A stretch of DNA of 64,000 bases. Origin: Heterobasidion occidentale. Taxonomy: Eukaryota; Basidiomycota; Agaricomycetes; Russulales; Bondarzewiaceae. The stretch lies in assembly GCA_039111635.1 (NCBI GenBank), contig JBCAQO010000006.1, positions 930,001-994,000 of the forward strand, given 5' to 3'. The first letter of the stretch is position 1. Every line of letters starts with the position of its first letter. Under the pieces are notes generated by a model. The model worked only from the letters and a program-made list of their open reading frames with translations, was not told where the DNA came from and did no database searches. Positions 24,500 through 38,882 of the stretch are shown one piece after another. The position numbers and the translations under genes are program-made.

Positions 24500-27263
24500 T
24501 TACTTCTCTAAACAGCCTTGGTCTTGCTCACCACCAGTATAGTCTTCTGGAAGTAGATCAGGAGCTCGTCGAACGCCACGTTCACTGAAATGCAAAGATG
24601 AGGTTTTACATGTATGTGAAGTGAGATAGACCTACATTTCGTCCACAGCCACCATGAGATCATAGTTGATCTCCTGGTTCACGACCGAGTCAAATTTATA
24701 AGCAGGATGAGAGCGAACAAATTCGCGAATCCAGGTTGCTGGCGTTTTCAGAGTGCCTGTGAGGTATTGAGTTGTAGATGCAAGCGTGTGCGTCGTGGCA
24801 ACTAACCGTTTGCTCTACACTTGATAAGATTCAAGTACGAGCCAATTTTGCACCGCTCATCTTCATTCATATCTAGTGTACCCAAATAGAGTTCCACCAG
24901 CCCTAATAAGCCTGGAAACCCGGTCTCCTGGAGATAACAAAGATAAGGCGGGTTAAGTATAGTGTGCCGGTATGACTGACCTTTCCGTTGAGAATCTCAT
25001 TCATAGTCATTTCCTCATATTCTTCGTCAACAGCCACGTTGGGCAATCCTTCTTCTGGTGGGGGAATGGGTGGGTAGCAATTCCTCAAGCGACGTTCTTT
25101 CACACGAGAAATGCCGTTGGCGCCTTCGATAGGTGACGCGGCACCAGACGACTGGACACTAGAGGCTCTGGATGACATGGGTGGAAAGACATTCTTTCGG
25201 AAGTAGAACTTTGAAGAGCGTGATGCATCCCTGAGTTGCGCGCGTTGCATATTATCGTCAACCTAGTGTTCTAGAAGTTAATAAATTCAACTAGCGATGC
25301 GATGAAGCTATCTGTACCTTGGAGATGGGCATGTAGAAATTGAGATTCATGCTCATTATTGCTCGGGATAGGAGGACAATGAAAACTGCGTATGCAGCGT
25401 TCTCGAAATCTGTCATTTGCACCTCCATGCTGCGGAACTCTACGCGCCACCCAATGGATGAGTTCGGTGGAGGGGGCTTGAAGCGCAGAGTTTGCCAATT
25501 CGTGGATTGGATGTTCTGTAAAACGATGTTGACGATATGAGCGATCCGATTTACATCAACGGGATGCAGGCGTACCTCAAAATGATCGGTACTCGTCGTG
25601 TCATCTTGTTCAACGAGCTCCGAGAAAATGACGATGGGGTCACGAATAAATAGATGTGATATATGCTTTGATAGTAGATCATCGATGCCTTGTTCAAAGC
25701 ATCGTCAGATAGACAGGCAACATAAAGAGATGAGTTCAAACTCACCGTGTCCACGTAAACGGGAATAGATAGATTCATCGATGGGCAAAATGGTATCGTT
25801 GTACTCTGGCCTGTTCATCCAATCCTGAGAGATATATAAATCTACGCTGTCGTATCGAGATTTTGGGATTCTGAACTTGTCGTCCTTCAATGGCTATAGA
25901 TTAATGAGTTTGGCGTTTAAATTTGATTATTAGATAGATATGTACCTTTAAGCCGCGTTCCTCTTGCGTGCGGTCATCTACACTACCTGCGATAACATTC
26001 CATCGGCAATCGACGTCCGCAATGTAACCACGCCAGAGAGGACTTGCGGCAGTTAACGCCAACTAGGACGAAGGGGTTGAATTGATGAAGGAGAAAAGTC
26101 AAGATGATATATACCATGATCGGGCCAACGGGCACCAGAGCATCGTACATGCGCCTCGCTTCTTCAACATTGCACGACTGGAAAGTCAGCTGAAGGCAGC
26201 AGCATCCCATGCCAAAGCCCATAGCGTCCAAATAGATATGATCGTCAAGTGCTGCACCGTTTTTTGCTTCTAAAAATGCGTGTAATTACGATCTAATACG
26301 AAGAGAGAGATAGTGCACATCGAAACGAACCTAGGTCTTCCGGGTATATATCTCTCTCCCATGGTATAGTGGGGTCTTGAAAGGGTCGTGGCACACCCGC
26401 GTCAACAAATATCGGCAGATTGATCGCGACCTTGGACCCGCGTCTCCTCCGAATATTTGCAGTTAAAGTCCTACAAGGTCTCGGATCAGTCACTGCAGTA
26501 CGAACAAGACTCAAAAATCACCGACGGGAAACGTGCGTGCGGGTTTGTGATCTCTTCAGGAAGAAACAAGCTGTGACTTGATGTCGCATTCACAGGATCG
26601 TAGTATGGTTCTGTGAATACCCCAGGAGCACCCAGTCGAGGGAACGATGTGAACGTTATTGGAATCTCGTTAGGCTTTAGATGTTTACGAGCAAGACTTC
26701 GCCTTCCTTGAAAGCTGAATATAGAGATGAGAAAGATAGTCTATTAAATTTCCCACCTGTAACGCATATTAGATTCCACGGAGAGCAGATCGCGAAGGGA
26801 TCCAGTGTATGGGGACCCGGGAGTGGATTCCAACATATATCGTCCATACTCAGGATGGAACGTCGGGACAGATATCCTGCGAAACATAGTAGGGCCTCCA
26901 AGATATAAGACGGGACTTAAAGATCTCACGAGTTATCCGTGTGAGCATCAATTTCACTTGTGGCGGGCTGTAGCTTGGCCAATATTTCGGTCTGGCGCAA
27001 CGAAAGCACGGCGGTTTTCGACTCGGCGTCAAGGGAAATAACCATGTATTCAACCTTACATGCGTGTGATGGTTAGAGACTTATGACTGCAGACGCATAC
27101 AATTTGGGGATACCTCGTCTCCCCAAAGCAGCTCGTCTCCGTGCCTGTCCTTCAGCCGATCCCAGATGTTAAGAAACTGCGTGATTCCATGATGGCGAAC
27201 ATGGTCTATGTAAGGCTTTGCGTCGTCCCAGGAGAGGGGAGTACCGAGAGACAAGAGGCCCAT
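24500..27263 (-). CDS. GSH1: Glutamate-cysteine ligase catalytic subunit
   Basis: Fourteen exons (27263-27114, 27054-26930, 26876-26757, 26702-26526, 26470-26331, 26269-26115, 26062-25946, 25893-25746, 25688-25576, 25515-25318, 25262-24981, 24927-24807, 24756-24636, 24584-24500) sum to 684 codons, against 678 residues in yeast and 637 in human. It begins [20 protein letters not shown]. Conserved family blocks are [63 protein letters not shown] and [20 protein letters not shown]. The enzyme joins glutamate and cysteine using ATP, the first and rate-limiting step of glutathione synthesis in the cytosol. It ends convergently 259 bases from RSE1. I saw no frame problem in this gene. Confidence 0.96.
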
Positions 27264-27937
27264 GGTCGTCTGAGAGAAGGAAGATGGAAGATAAGATGCA
27301 GGACTCCGGAGTAATAAAGTACAGTTCCTACCAGACTTTTCCTCAGTCACGGCCGAGATCTGACAAACCAAAAAATTATCCTTACAAAGCCAGCTCATTC
27401 AGGACTCAGCCACGGCCCTCCGTTTACGCAACTGTTCCGGTCTCCACACATAAGTCAAGCATAGTTCATAGGAGCGACAAAGAGAGTAATTCATGGGCTG
27501 AAAGTGTCTTTCAGTGTCTAACGTGAAGGATGTTGTCGAAAGGAAGTTCAATGGCGTAACTGCGTGCTCCTTACACGTAAACTGTGAACTTGGGACTCCG
27601 TTTAAAATGGGCCTTAGACATGTTCATGCTCAACGATACTGTTCGCAACTATATGCGTACAGCGAATGACGATCGTCACGCCCTTTCCATTCAGACTTGG
27701 AGTTAGACGTTAGGACCCATGGCTGTTAGAACTGTGCAGTGCTTGCAGCCTCCGCAGTCGCCGAAGCTCAGTGCTGCCAGCCTTCAGGAACGCGAAGTAA
27801 TAACTTGCGTAGATGCTCATAGATGCCGATGAAAGATAACATAAACCTACGGCAGAACGACCATTTCCTGTCGAAGTCAGCACTTGTGACTACATAGATC
27901 CGAGAGACCTGGGGCACTGAGAGCATTATTCTCAGGC
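27264..27937. other. Intergenic region upstream of GSH1
   Basis: This holds the GSH1 promoter and the 3' flank of ATG6 (both genes read leftwards). I found no clear TATA box or stress-response element by eye, and no additional gene. Confidence 0.5.
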
Positions 27938-29647
27938 TCACCCATTGCTCCCGTTCGTCGTCCACTTGAGTAGGATTTTGAGGGCCAACAAAACGTGCCT
28001 TAAAGAGCGAGTCCAAGCCTCCTCCTGACTGAACTGAAGTTTGACGGATGACTCGCCAATCTTATCTCTGACGATCCTGTGGTACATCACGTTGTCATTG
28101 TTTTCCATAGTAAGCCTGCCGAGCAAACACGGCTTACTGGTGAGGGAACTCCAAGCTAGGATCTTGTGACTTTGTCCAATCCGTGAGTTGCTTTAAGCAG
28201 TCCAAGAATGCCACCATTGCGAAATCGAAGCGACGGTTATGAAGGAGACGGCCAAGGTGAAGGTCTCCCGAGCCATATAACTCGTAAATTGCTTTGTCAC
28301 CACCGATCCTCTCAATGCGAGAAAAGGAGCCCATGGGAACCAAGCGATAGCTAGTGAAAACGACTGAGAGGGTGCATGTGGGGTGACATCTTAACGACCT
28401 ACTTTTCAAATGTGAAATCAAGTTTGCGGGCGATAGTATACAGAAGCAGCAAGGTCTGTCCCCACGCAGCGTTTATTTCGGCCCATTCGACCTATAATTA
28501 TATGAGTAGCCATCTGGCAGCACAGTAGAATCACCCACAGGAACTCCAGGAACCCTTCCTAGGCGGAGTCCATTAATAGTGCCAAATACGCCATCGTGTC
28601 CTATACAGAAAGCATCGTTATACACATTGGTTCGCTCCAATCGTTCTAACGTTGCTGAGTCGGCAGCATATGCTGCCCGCAAGGCAGCTAACTGAGAACT
28701 CTGTTCTGTTGATTTCAAGAGTTGGACGTTGTGTATTCGCCAAAAGCTGTTCATGATTTTGTAAGTACATAGCGGAAGCGACAAAGGAACAGATACCAAC
28801 TCCTCTTCCTCGTCTCCCAAGGCTTCCTCCTCCAATTCCAACGCCTTCATCTCCTCTTGCAACTGCTTCTGCTCGCGTTCAGCCTCTCGCAGCTGCTCAA
28901 TCGCGAGTTGTTCGTCCTCATTCAGCTGGGCAATCTTCCTTTCTGCTTCTTCTTTGCTCATGCCATCCTTCTCTCGCTCCTTCTCTTTCCTGACCTCCTT
29001 TTCGAATGCAATGTAGCCATCACGTTCCTTCTTAGTTTCTTCAAGTTGTCGAGTGAGGGTTGTCAGAAGGATATGCGTACATTCCGAACAGAGAGGATGA
29101 TCAATATCAGTCCGGCTGGAAAGTAGATTCAGTAATCGTTGAGTAGATCGCAGATGATGTGACAATGGTGAAGGATTGGGATGATCCAGCTCGGTTTGTG
29201 GTTCGGGCTGGGCGCCTTTGGACGCAGCCGATCGCACGCTTGAGAACTTCCGTGAAGGCGTGGATGACGGCACTGGAGACGGTATGTTGCGTATGACACT
29301 GTCCTGTAGGAGAACGAAGGACTCGGAGGGGGCACGTTGAGGCAGCTTTCCCTGAGCACGAGGGGAAAGGAGTGGCGATTTGGCATTTACATGAACAGCC
29401 GACCTCCATGCAGCCTTTGCCGAAGCGGGAGAGGGAAGTTGATCCAGCTGTTCCTCCGAGGAGGCAGGTTGCTGGCTATTCATCGGCAATGGAAGAGAGC
29501 TTATGATCATGTCATAGGCGGACGGGGCCAGATCCACAAGCGATGCATCGAGCTGAGCGTAAGTCAATATGAATGTGCGCGACAGCACCATGAGAGAATA
29601 GGCTTCACTTGCAGAGGTTGTTTACATTTTTGACAGATGAATGCCAT
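27938..29647 (-). CDS. ATG6: Autophagy protein Atg6/Beclin-1
   Basis: Six exons (29647-29609, 29552-28801, 28746-28539, 28491-28403, 28350-28138, 28075-27938) sum to 480 codons. The N-terminus [13 protein letters not shown] plus CSECTHILL form the CxxC pairs typical of Beclins. A Glu/Lys/Arg-rich coiled coil spans about residues 180-265. The C-terminal evolutionarily conserved domain starts at FWRIHN, includes [17 protein letters not shown] and [19 protein letters not shown], and ends near [18 protein letters not shown]. Atg6 is a core subunit of the class III PI3-kinase (Vps34) complexes for autophagy and endosomal sorting. The 54-nt intron at 28800-28747 is a multiple of three with no stop, so an unspliced reading would add 18 residues; homology to other Beclins favours splicing with a GTTGGT donor. 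Confidence 0.95.
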
Positions 29648-30834
29648 GATCAGCTGGTGTTGGTGAAGAGATTTTAGGTTCTCGGTCATACTCAGGAGTG
29701 GCAAGAGTGAAGCGTGCCCGGCTGTCCCCGGTCAGCCCCGGTCGTACCTGCTGAATTGGTAGCGTTGTGTACACCTTCGTCATCGATCCATGAGTCGTGG
29801 CAGGGATTCATTCGGTGCGCTCTCAAGTTATGTTGCTTTACAATTGTCATGGATTATTGTAGCCATCGCATCTATCTAGCAGCAGGAATAGGGAATCAGG
29901 AATAGGCTGGTCACTGGGTTGAATAATATTGTCTAGCAGGTTGGGCAACTCACATGTCACGGCCGAGAGTTTCCAGATCCATGTGGAAGGATTCCATACC
30001 TTCCAACAGTGGCTTCGAGTGGCTCAGACCACTGGCACTAGCAGCATCGGAACGTGCGTTCTCGTACTTTCTTGGAATCTCAATCCACCTAGTCCGACGT
30101 AGCTGCACCGGACAAACTGACGCAGGCTGACCGGAATCATCCCACGTACACAGTCAGAACGGATTCATCTGTTTGCTGTTTTGGAAGAGTCCGTCTATCA
30201 TCTACATCGAATATGTATGTTTGATCCTGCTGCTCGTGCCTTTAGCATGCCGCAAGGTGACTGTTACGGTAGGCGATCGACTTTGGTCACCCTTGCTTTG
30301 TTGCTCCGGTCGCTGATGATTCTGGGCGCGTCATAACTCACATGCAGTAGGGCTCTGGTCAAAAACCTTCACCGGCACCCATGCTGGATGCACCACTTTC
30401 TCGCGCTCTACCGTACTGTAAACGCGTGCCTCACACAACGCAGCATGTTTTTCAGTGTTAGATGCCTTTCAAGCAAGCTACAGGCGATCTTCTCCGATGA
30501 TCCCCCGTTTAGGCAAAATATGGTGCCTTCTTGCTCCAGCCAGAGCTGCGTCACACTGAACAGGCATTTTTCGGTCTCGATGAAAGTTGATATCACGATA
30601 TGGCCATGTACACATGGCCGGCGGCATCATGATATGAAACCGCATCGCATACGCAAGGCTACAGTTACATCTAGCTCCTTCTCAGAACCAGTGTTGTTAA
30701 GCGCTCTTTGATGTACTTTAAAAGCCCTATGATGACTCCAGTGCCTGTCAATTTAAATTCTCCCCGCTGTTCGTGACACCAGGTGCGCCAATCAAATACG
30801 CTGATTTTCGTGTGTAAACTTACTATTTTGCCAG
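29648..30834. other. Divergent region between ATG6 and the caspase-fold gene
   Basis: Nearly 1.2 kb lie between two start codons facing away from each other. Open frames are short and unconvincing. Sequence is mixed, without long repeats. It presumably holds both promoters. Confidence 0.5.
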
Positions 30835-32752
30835 ATGGCTGCACGTGTATTCGCACTTATTATTGGCGTTGACCAATACAAGTCAAGCCGTATCTGGAAC
30901 CTCTCATCTTGTGTCGATGATGCCCAGAACATTAAACGATGGTTGTTGAACGACCTTCATGTTCCACGCGACCAGATTTATATCCTTCTCGATGACAAGG
31001 CAACAAAACGCGCCATCGAAGACTGCTTCATGTCTCAGCTCGTTAGCAATGCCGCCATCGAGCCGGGGGATGCGATACTTGTCTATTTCGCCGGCCATGG
31101 CAGCCGGCTAATGGCACCCGAAGGGTGGTACAACGCCAGCTGTGCGCGTGTGGAGATGCTGTGCCCTCATGATCACGACACGAGGAGCCGGGAAGGGAGG
31201 GTATCGGGTATTACTGACTGGTCTATGCACGCCATGATGCAGGAGCTCTGTAGCGTCAAGGGCGATAACATCACTCTCATTCTGGACTGCTGCTTCTCTC
31301 CCACTCCCTCCCGCATGAACATTCGAAACAGGCGCTGCACGCGATGGACTCCTACTGTCAAAGTCACCTCGGATGATCTCTATGCCGGTCTCTGGCGCGG
31401 TGCTCTGGGCTCTAACGTCAATACCAATGGCCAGGGATTCTGTCAGCGCACTGCTCCCACGCACATCACTGTTTTGGCATGTGGTGCCGGTGAACGGGCT
31501 ATGGAAGACAAAGAGGGAGGGAAGTTTACAGGTGCTCTACTCGAGGCGATGGGAAAAGCGCCCATACACTGTATGGCATATGGCCAGCTCGTAACTGGCC
31601 TCTCCCTCAAAGACGAATCGCAGCACGCAATCTGTGCTGGACAGAACTACGAGCGAACCCTGTTCGATGGCGCTCCCTTTATCCCTGATTCTCACTTCGT
31701 CTCTGCCTTTCGCTCTGGAACGAACGTTCGCATTGGCGCCGGAGCGATTCATGGTGTAGTTCTGGGAACCGAGTTTAGCATGCATGGGCATAATCGTCGT
31801 GGCTCGTTGAACCCTATCCTGGCCGTTCTTCATACATTCGAGGTACATCCAACCTGGTGTTTCGCCCGCTCAAAAACGCCCTTCAGATCGGGCGTCGACG
31901 CAGGATGGGCCCGTATCACCAAATGGAATAATCGACCACCCTTCCGCATCCATTTGAAGAAGACTTGTTCATCGTTCATGCAGTGGTGGAATCTCCGTCG
32001 GAAGTTGCCGTCAAATGGAGCAGATGGTGTCGACCGGAGGGCTCAATATCGTTCGTGTGAAGAAAGCGTCGCACGCGGACGTTTCGCTACAGAGACTTGA
32101 GAAGCACATCGTCGTCGAACACCACGATCCACTCATTGCCGCGAATTGTCCTCGGATAGTTCATATCCCTGTCAACGACATGGCCCTTGACACTGACATC
32201 ATTGACGCAGCCGCACGCTTCCATCTTCAGCTTCACAGAAAAAACTCTCACGGACTGTTATGCGACAAATTGTCTATGAGCCTCTATCGTCTGGATGGTG
32301 ACGAATGGTCAAAAGCTGGCGACAATCTCCTGATCGAAGGTCGTGCCAACCTCTCCGTGGAAAAAGGCACCATATACTCTGTCGTCTTGGAGAACCAATC
32401 CAACGTCGACCTGTGGCCTTATCTCTTTTGGATGGATGCGAGCGGTTATATTATCAGCTCGGTCTATCAGCCCGACCCCTCGATTGCCTCTGCGCCGCTT
32501 GCCAAAAGGTCACACTTGCAAATTGGCACAGGATTCACAGGGTCTGAGGCGCTCTCATTCAATCTCCTCGACAGCGATGAATACAGCTCAGGCTTCTTGA
32601 AGTTGTTCGTCTCGACGACATACGTGCCTATGAGCATCGTCGAGCAGGGCTCGAACATGAGCTCTGGAGATGCAGTCAAGTCTGTTGCTTCCGGGCCGAA
32701 GAGCTATCACCAGACTTGTCTGAGACGTCGAAGGAACTATGGGATACGCTAG
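30835..32752 (+). CDS. Caspase-fold (peptidase C14-like) protein, reading frame broken
   Basis: The first ~373 residues read from an ATG at 30835: FALIIGVDQYKSSRIWNLSSCVDDA is the typical start of the fungal caspase domain, with the His box YFAGHGSR and the Cys box ILDCCFSP. A C-terminal region from 32015 to the stop at 32752 is in another frame. The segment between (about 31959-32040) makes sense only in the third frame, so two single-base losses, near 31956-31962 and 32036-32042, would explain the whole. No canonical intron fits. Fungal caspase-fold proteins are metacaspase relatives linked to cell death or proteolysis; function here is unknown. In the Cys box the usual HSG after CC is FSP, which may impair catalysis. 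It is either a decaying gene or an intact one with sequence errors. Confidence 0.75.
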
Positions 32753-33105
32753 TCGCGTGCGTAACTATCTTTCGGGGCGAGGAAATAGCATAGCAATATT
32801 CGAAATTTGCATACCTCACATATCATCCCTTTTTCACATCTTGCTTCGTACATACTTATTGGCCGCGGGTTAGCCACTTATCTATTTAGGTGCTCTAATA
32901 TATCCCATCTTCTGGTTGATGCATATAATTCCACTCAATCATGCAAAGTTAGCTAACACTCAAGCACCTGACGTGTAACATCATTCTAATTGATCACATG
33001 TTCATGTACTTGCTAGAGCGCGCGTCTCGGAGTTAGGTATCGCGCGACCTTCACGAATTTGATGTTGATCACAAACTACCCACGACCTCAGCGTGATTGA
33101 CTTCT
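32753..33105. other. Intergenic region between the caspase-fold gene and POLK
   Basis: About 350 AT-leaning bases lie between two genes reading rightwards. I see no further coding sequence. Confidence 0.5.
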
Positions 33106-35969
33106 ATGAGCAATACAGCAGCCCCAGAACCATCTCAAGAAACCGCGTCTCTCGTAAAGCGCCTTGCTGGGCCATCGACGACCAAAGCGGGGTCAGTGAA
33201 CTTCCTGCATCTCTGGTAGCTCATTCTCTGGACATTCCTTGTCAGACTTGCCAAAGATCAGTCTGAAATCAATCGTATCATTGCAGAAGCGTCGAAAGGA
33301 TCCCAATTTTATGAGGTCAGTTCATTCCAATCGTTGCAACGTCGGTGCGCGACTCAAATTGTTACATGTCAAATTAGAACGAGAAGAGGAAAGATAAAGA
33401 TCTGACGCAACGGATTGAGCGGATTCTTCAGCAGCGGGATGAGGCTCTGAAGGGCGTGGACTTGAGTCCGTGTTGCATCTTTCACTCCTATCTCATAGCC
33501 CTGAACCTCTGTGCCACTGTAGGCAGTATTGAACGCAAAGTCGATCACTTGGTATGTACCGATGAACACTGTCCCTCAAGCTATTCTGCTAAGACCCAGG
33601 ACCTCCAGCTAGTCGAGTTGGAAGCAGAGCGTGACCTCAGCCAAATTGTCGTGCATGTTGACATGGATGCCTTCTACGCAAACGTCGAATTGCTTGACAA
33701 TCCAAGTCTTGCTCAAAAGCCTTTCGGTGTATGTCCGGCCATTTGAAGCTATATGGAGCTCGTGTCCCTCACTATACCCACAACCTTCACAGGTTGGATG
33801 GGGCGTTCTGACCACAGCATCTTACGAAGCACGAAAATATGGGTCAGATCAGGAATGCCCAGTGAGTAAAAGGCGCGTCAATACTCGTCTAGTCCCTCAA
33901 TACTATCTTCATACAGGCTTCATTGCTCAAAAATTATGCCCTGAGCTGACAATTGTCCCGATACACATGTCTCGATACAGTGAGATGTCGAAGATAATCA
34001 TGAATATCTTCAGACAGTACGACCCTGATCTGCTGGCTGCTAGCGTCGATGAAGCATATCTTAAGTAGGCACAGCTAGTATGATCTCATGCCTGTATTCA
34101 CATTGCTGTGCTATGCAGTATCACCGCGTACTGTGATGAGCATGGGCTCAAGCCTGAGGCTTGTGTGCAAAAGATGCGGCAACAGGTAGTCGACGAAACG
34201 AAGTTGACTGTCAGTGCAGGGATTGCGGCAAACAAAGTATTGCGTATGGTCATCTTTCCTCGGGGTCATTTTCCTGATACTGTTCACTATCCCTGTAGAT
34301 GCTTGCAAAGGTAATTTTAAGTTCAATTATGATGAATCGCACTTACGTTTTATGCAATTCAGATCTGCTCTGACAAGGTTTAGTCCTTGTGTCTAAAAAA
34401 CAAGTTTATCAGTCACTAATAAATTATGATCTCACATGCCTAGAACAAACCAAATGGTCAATTTTGTCTCCCGCATGAATCGAAGGCCATCATAAATTTC
34501 ATGTCCGGCTTGTCAATACGCAAGATACCGGGTGTTGGTCGTGTCAATGAGCGCCTGCTTGAATCTGTCGATATCAAGGTACGTCACTTGTCAAATATTT
34601 GGAATGGCTATACTCATCTTAGTTGACTGCCTGGAACTTTGTTCAATACATACTGCAGACGTGCGGCGATATTCTTGTACATCGCGCTATGCTCTCATTA
34701 ATGGACAAGCAATTCGGCCTTAAATTCTTGTTACGAACACATCTCGGTATCGCATCAAATTTAGTTCATCCGTGGCAACGAGAGGAGCGGAAGAGCATAG
34801 GGGCTGAACGGTAACGACAGTTGTGCGCTTTTGTAGCAAACTCATCGTAATTTCTGCGGATAGAACATTTCGCTCCATCAGCGACCCTGAGAAAATCTTT
34901 CAGAAGTTAGACGAGATCGCCGAAGAACTTGAAGGTGATATGGAACGTGGAGGGTGGACAGGAAAGACCGTCACGCTTAAATATAAGCTGGACACTTATC
35001 AAGGTAATTGTAAATTTCAATATAACAATCATCTACTAAAGTTCTCCGTCTACCAGTATTCACTCGTGCCAAGTCCTTCAACCGTTGGATCACAAAAAAA
35101 TCCGACCTGTTGGCCATTGGCAAGGAGCTCCTACATCCAGAATTGCCGCTGCGCATTCGATTGATAGGGCTACGGGTGACAAAACTGAAAGATCTTCGCC
35201 AACCAGACAGTCACAAAGGGATCAAACGGGTAAGCACGTATCTCAGATCTCTGGCGGCTCCACCCTGCCTTGCCTATGCCCACCATTTCTGTAGTTCTTT
35301 GAATCAACAGGCGGTAGCGAGGGGTCGCCAACGAAACGGCAGAAAGCTATTGATGTTTTCGATGATGACGAATATGGAGAGGCGATGCCGGGTTATCATG
35401 AGCTGGAGTCTGATGTGTGGGACGTCGTTGCAGAAGAAGACGTGCATAAGGCTGCAACATCAGGGCTCAAGGTGGCGGTGATCCGTCCCGACAATCAACA
35501 CAATCGACCACCAGTCTCTGCGCCTGCGTCATCTTCTCGTGTTGTCTTGGTTTCAGATCGTCTCCCCTCCCATACAACAAACCTTGTCAACCCTGGTGCC
35601 TCAACATCTTCATATCCTTTGGTATCCGATTGGCAGGATCAAGCCGTGTCCGCTTCCTCGTTTGCATCTCGGCAAAAAGATCCTCAAGATATTGTGGAAG
35701 AACACAACCTCGAATGCCCGTTATGTGCGCAAAAGTTCACAGATAATGGTTTATTGAATGCACATGTGGACTGGTGTTTGAGTCGGGAAGCTATTCGAGC
35801 TGCGCAAACGGAAGCCGGGACAAGTGTTAGTACAAAAAACATAAAAAAACAAGGCACTGAAGATGACGATAAGAAGGGGCTCAAGGAGTGGTGGAGGAGA
35901 GATTCTCCAAAAAGAACTGGGGAAGGGAGTCAGAAGAGAGTCAGAGGCAGACGACGAAGTTTCAATTGA
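33106..35969 (+). CDS. POLK: Y-family DNA polymerase kappa (DinB type)
   Basis: Fifteen exons (33106-33191, 33246-33315, 33378-33465, 33523-33551, 33609-33728, 33793-33861, 33917-34064, 34119-34236, 34299-34310, 34363-34377, 34444-34578, 34659-34810, 34864-35003, 35057-35229, 35295-35969) give about 676 residues. An N-terminal kappa-specific clasp precedes HVDMDAFYANVE (metal-binding Asp), SVDEAYLN (catalytic Asp-Glu), the helix-hairpin-helix IRKIPGVGRVNERLL and the little-finger domain. Near the end CPLCAQKFTDNGLLNAHVDWC is a C2HC ubiquitin-binding (UBZ) finger. It performs translesion synthesis past bulky adducts in the nucleus. Two exons are only 12 and 15 nt. The exon sum lacks one base: the family block after ARKYG resumes one base out of step at a GGG run near 33841-33843. 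Confidence 0.93.
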
Positions 35970-36729
35970 AGGTCCTTCGATCGTATGGGCAGCCGGGCGC
36001 AATGTTGTAATTTTCGTAGCAACAATCAGTAGTTACACTCATACTCTGAATAGCAATTCTATCCACAGTGACACCGGGCGATGATATCAGGCGATGATAT
36101 CCATACTCAAATGAAAGTAAATGCAGTTCTAGAGGTCGGCATGGCTTGGCATGGCGTCCCTGGTCGCCTTCGTCTTGTTTCAAACAGTGCGAAGGTCCGA
36201 GATGGCTCGTGATGATTTCGAAGATTTCAGCACTGGCAAGATTTTTGTGTTTGTGAACCTATGACAGAAGCCTACGGATAGTGTCGGCGTGAATACAGTA
36301 TGGCAGTACCCGCGAGAGCTGAGCAGATTTTGGAGGTTGAGTTCCCCGACAGTGCGTGACGTGTGACAATTTCTAAGCACGTGGGGATTATCAGATCGTG
36401 AAATCGATCAAGTAAAATTTCCGGCGCCGCGCGTATAACTGGTGCTGAATCTTGGCGACATATCACTGCCCCACCCCTCCCCACCTGCTCTAACGACCTT
36501 TTCCTTTTTTTCATCACTCTCCTTACTGATTTACGGTGAGTCGTCATCTCTTTCATTCTGGACACCCTATCGTGCTTGCCGTTGTTTTTGACGGACATGA
36601 TGGATTGGGAGGGGGTTAAGAGGATGAAGCTTTCGAAGTTCTCCCGACCTTTCGAATGTTCATTAGTGTCGCCCTGGATTCATCACCCTTATTGTTCTGA
36701 ACGCTGACGACTGCATTCAGAGAGAAAGA
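35970..36729. other. TEF1 promoter and 5' leader
   Basis: Before TEF1 the sequence becomes strongly pyrimidine-rich (about 36481-36530, runs of C and T), the classic transcription-start context of highly expressed fungal genes. A leader intron follows and is annotated separately. No other gene is visible. Confidence 0.65.
36536..36720 (+). other. Leader intron in the TEF1 5' UTR
   Basis: A GTGAGT donor at 36536 directly follows the CT-rich start region. A CTGAC branch site and a TTCAG acceptor end at 36720, nine bases before the ATG. A long first intron in the leader is common in fungal TEF1 genes and tends to raise expression. Its 185 nt are about three times the usual coding intron here. 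Confidence 0.7.
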
Positions 36730-38494
<1,765 letters not shown>

Positions 38495-38882
38495 ACCTAG
38501 ATGTAGAGCGCATTTTCTCTTCGCATTTTTCTGTCTCTCGCAATCTGTTTTACTTGCCTCTGTTGCCTGCAGTATCCATACTTTGCATCATTGTCTTACT
38601 GTCTCGACAATTCTGTACGCACTATTACGATTATTTACGACGCTGGGTCATCCCAATTGGCTTGGGTCGTGTATCGATAGTTCAGTATTGTTGGAAATAC
38701 GATTGGCGTATGTTGATGAATGATAATGTGTTGTACAATCACTTATGTAGTGCCTGCCGACGTTCAGCGCTTCAGCGTTAAGCTTCGAGCTATGAGCTCG
38801 CATCAACAAACCATTATAATACTTTCGATTGGTTTCAAGATTACTGCATTTGTATTCTTCAACACTTTCCATGCCATCCCCG
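38495..38882. other. Convergent 3' region between TEF1 and the RraA-like gene
   Basis: The 3' UTRs of two genes facing each other share this ~390-base AT-leaning stretch. I see nothing else in it. Confidence 0.6.
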
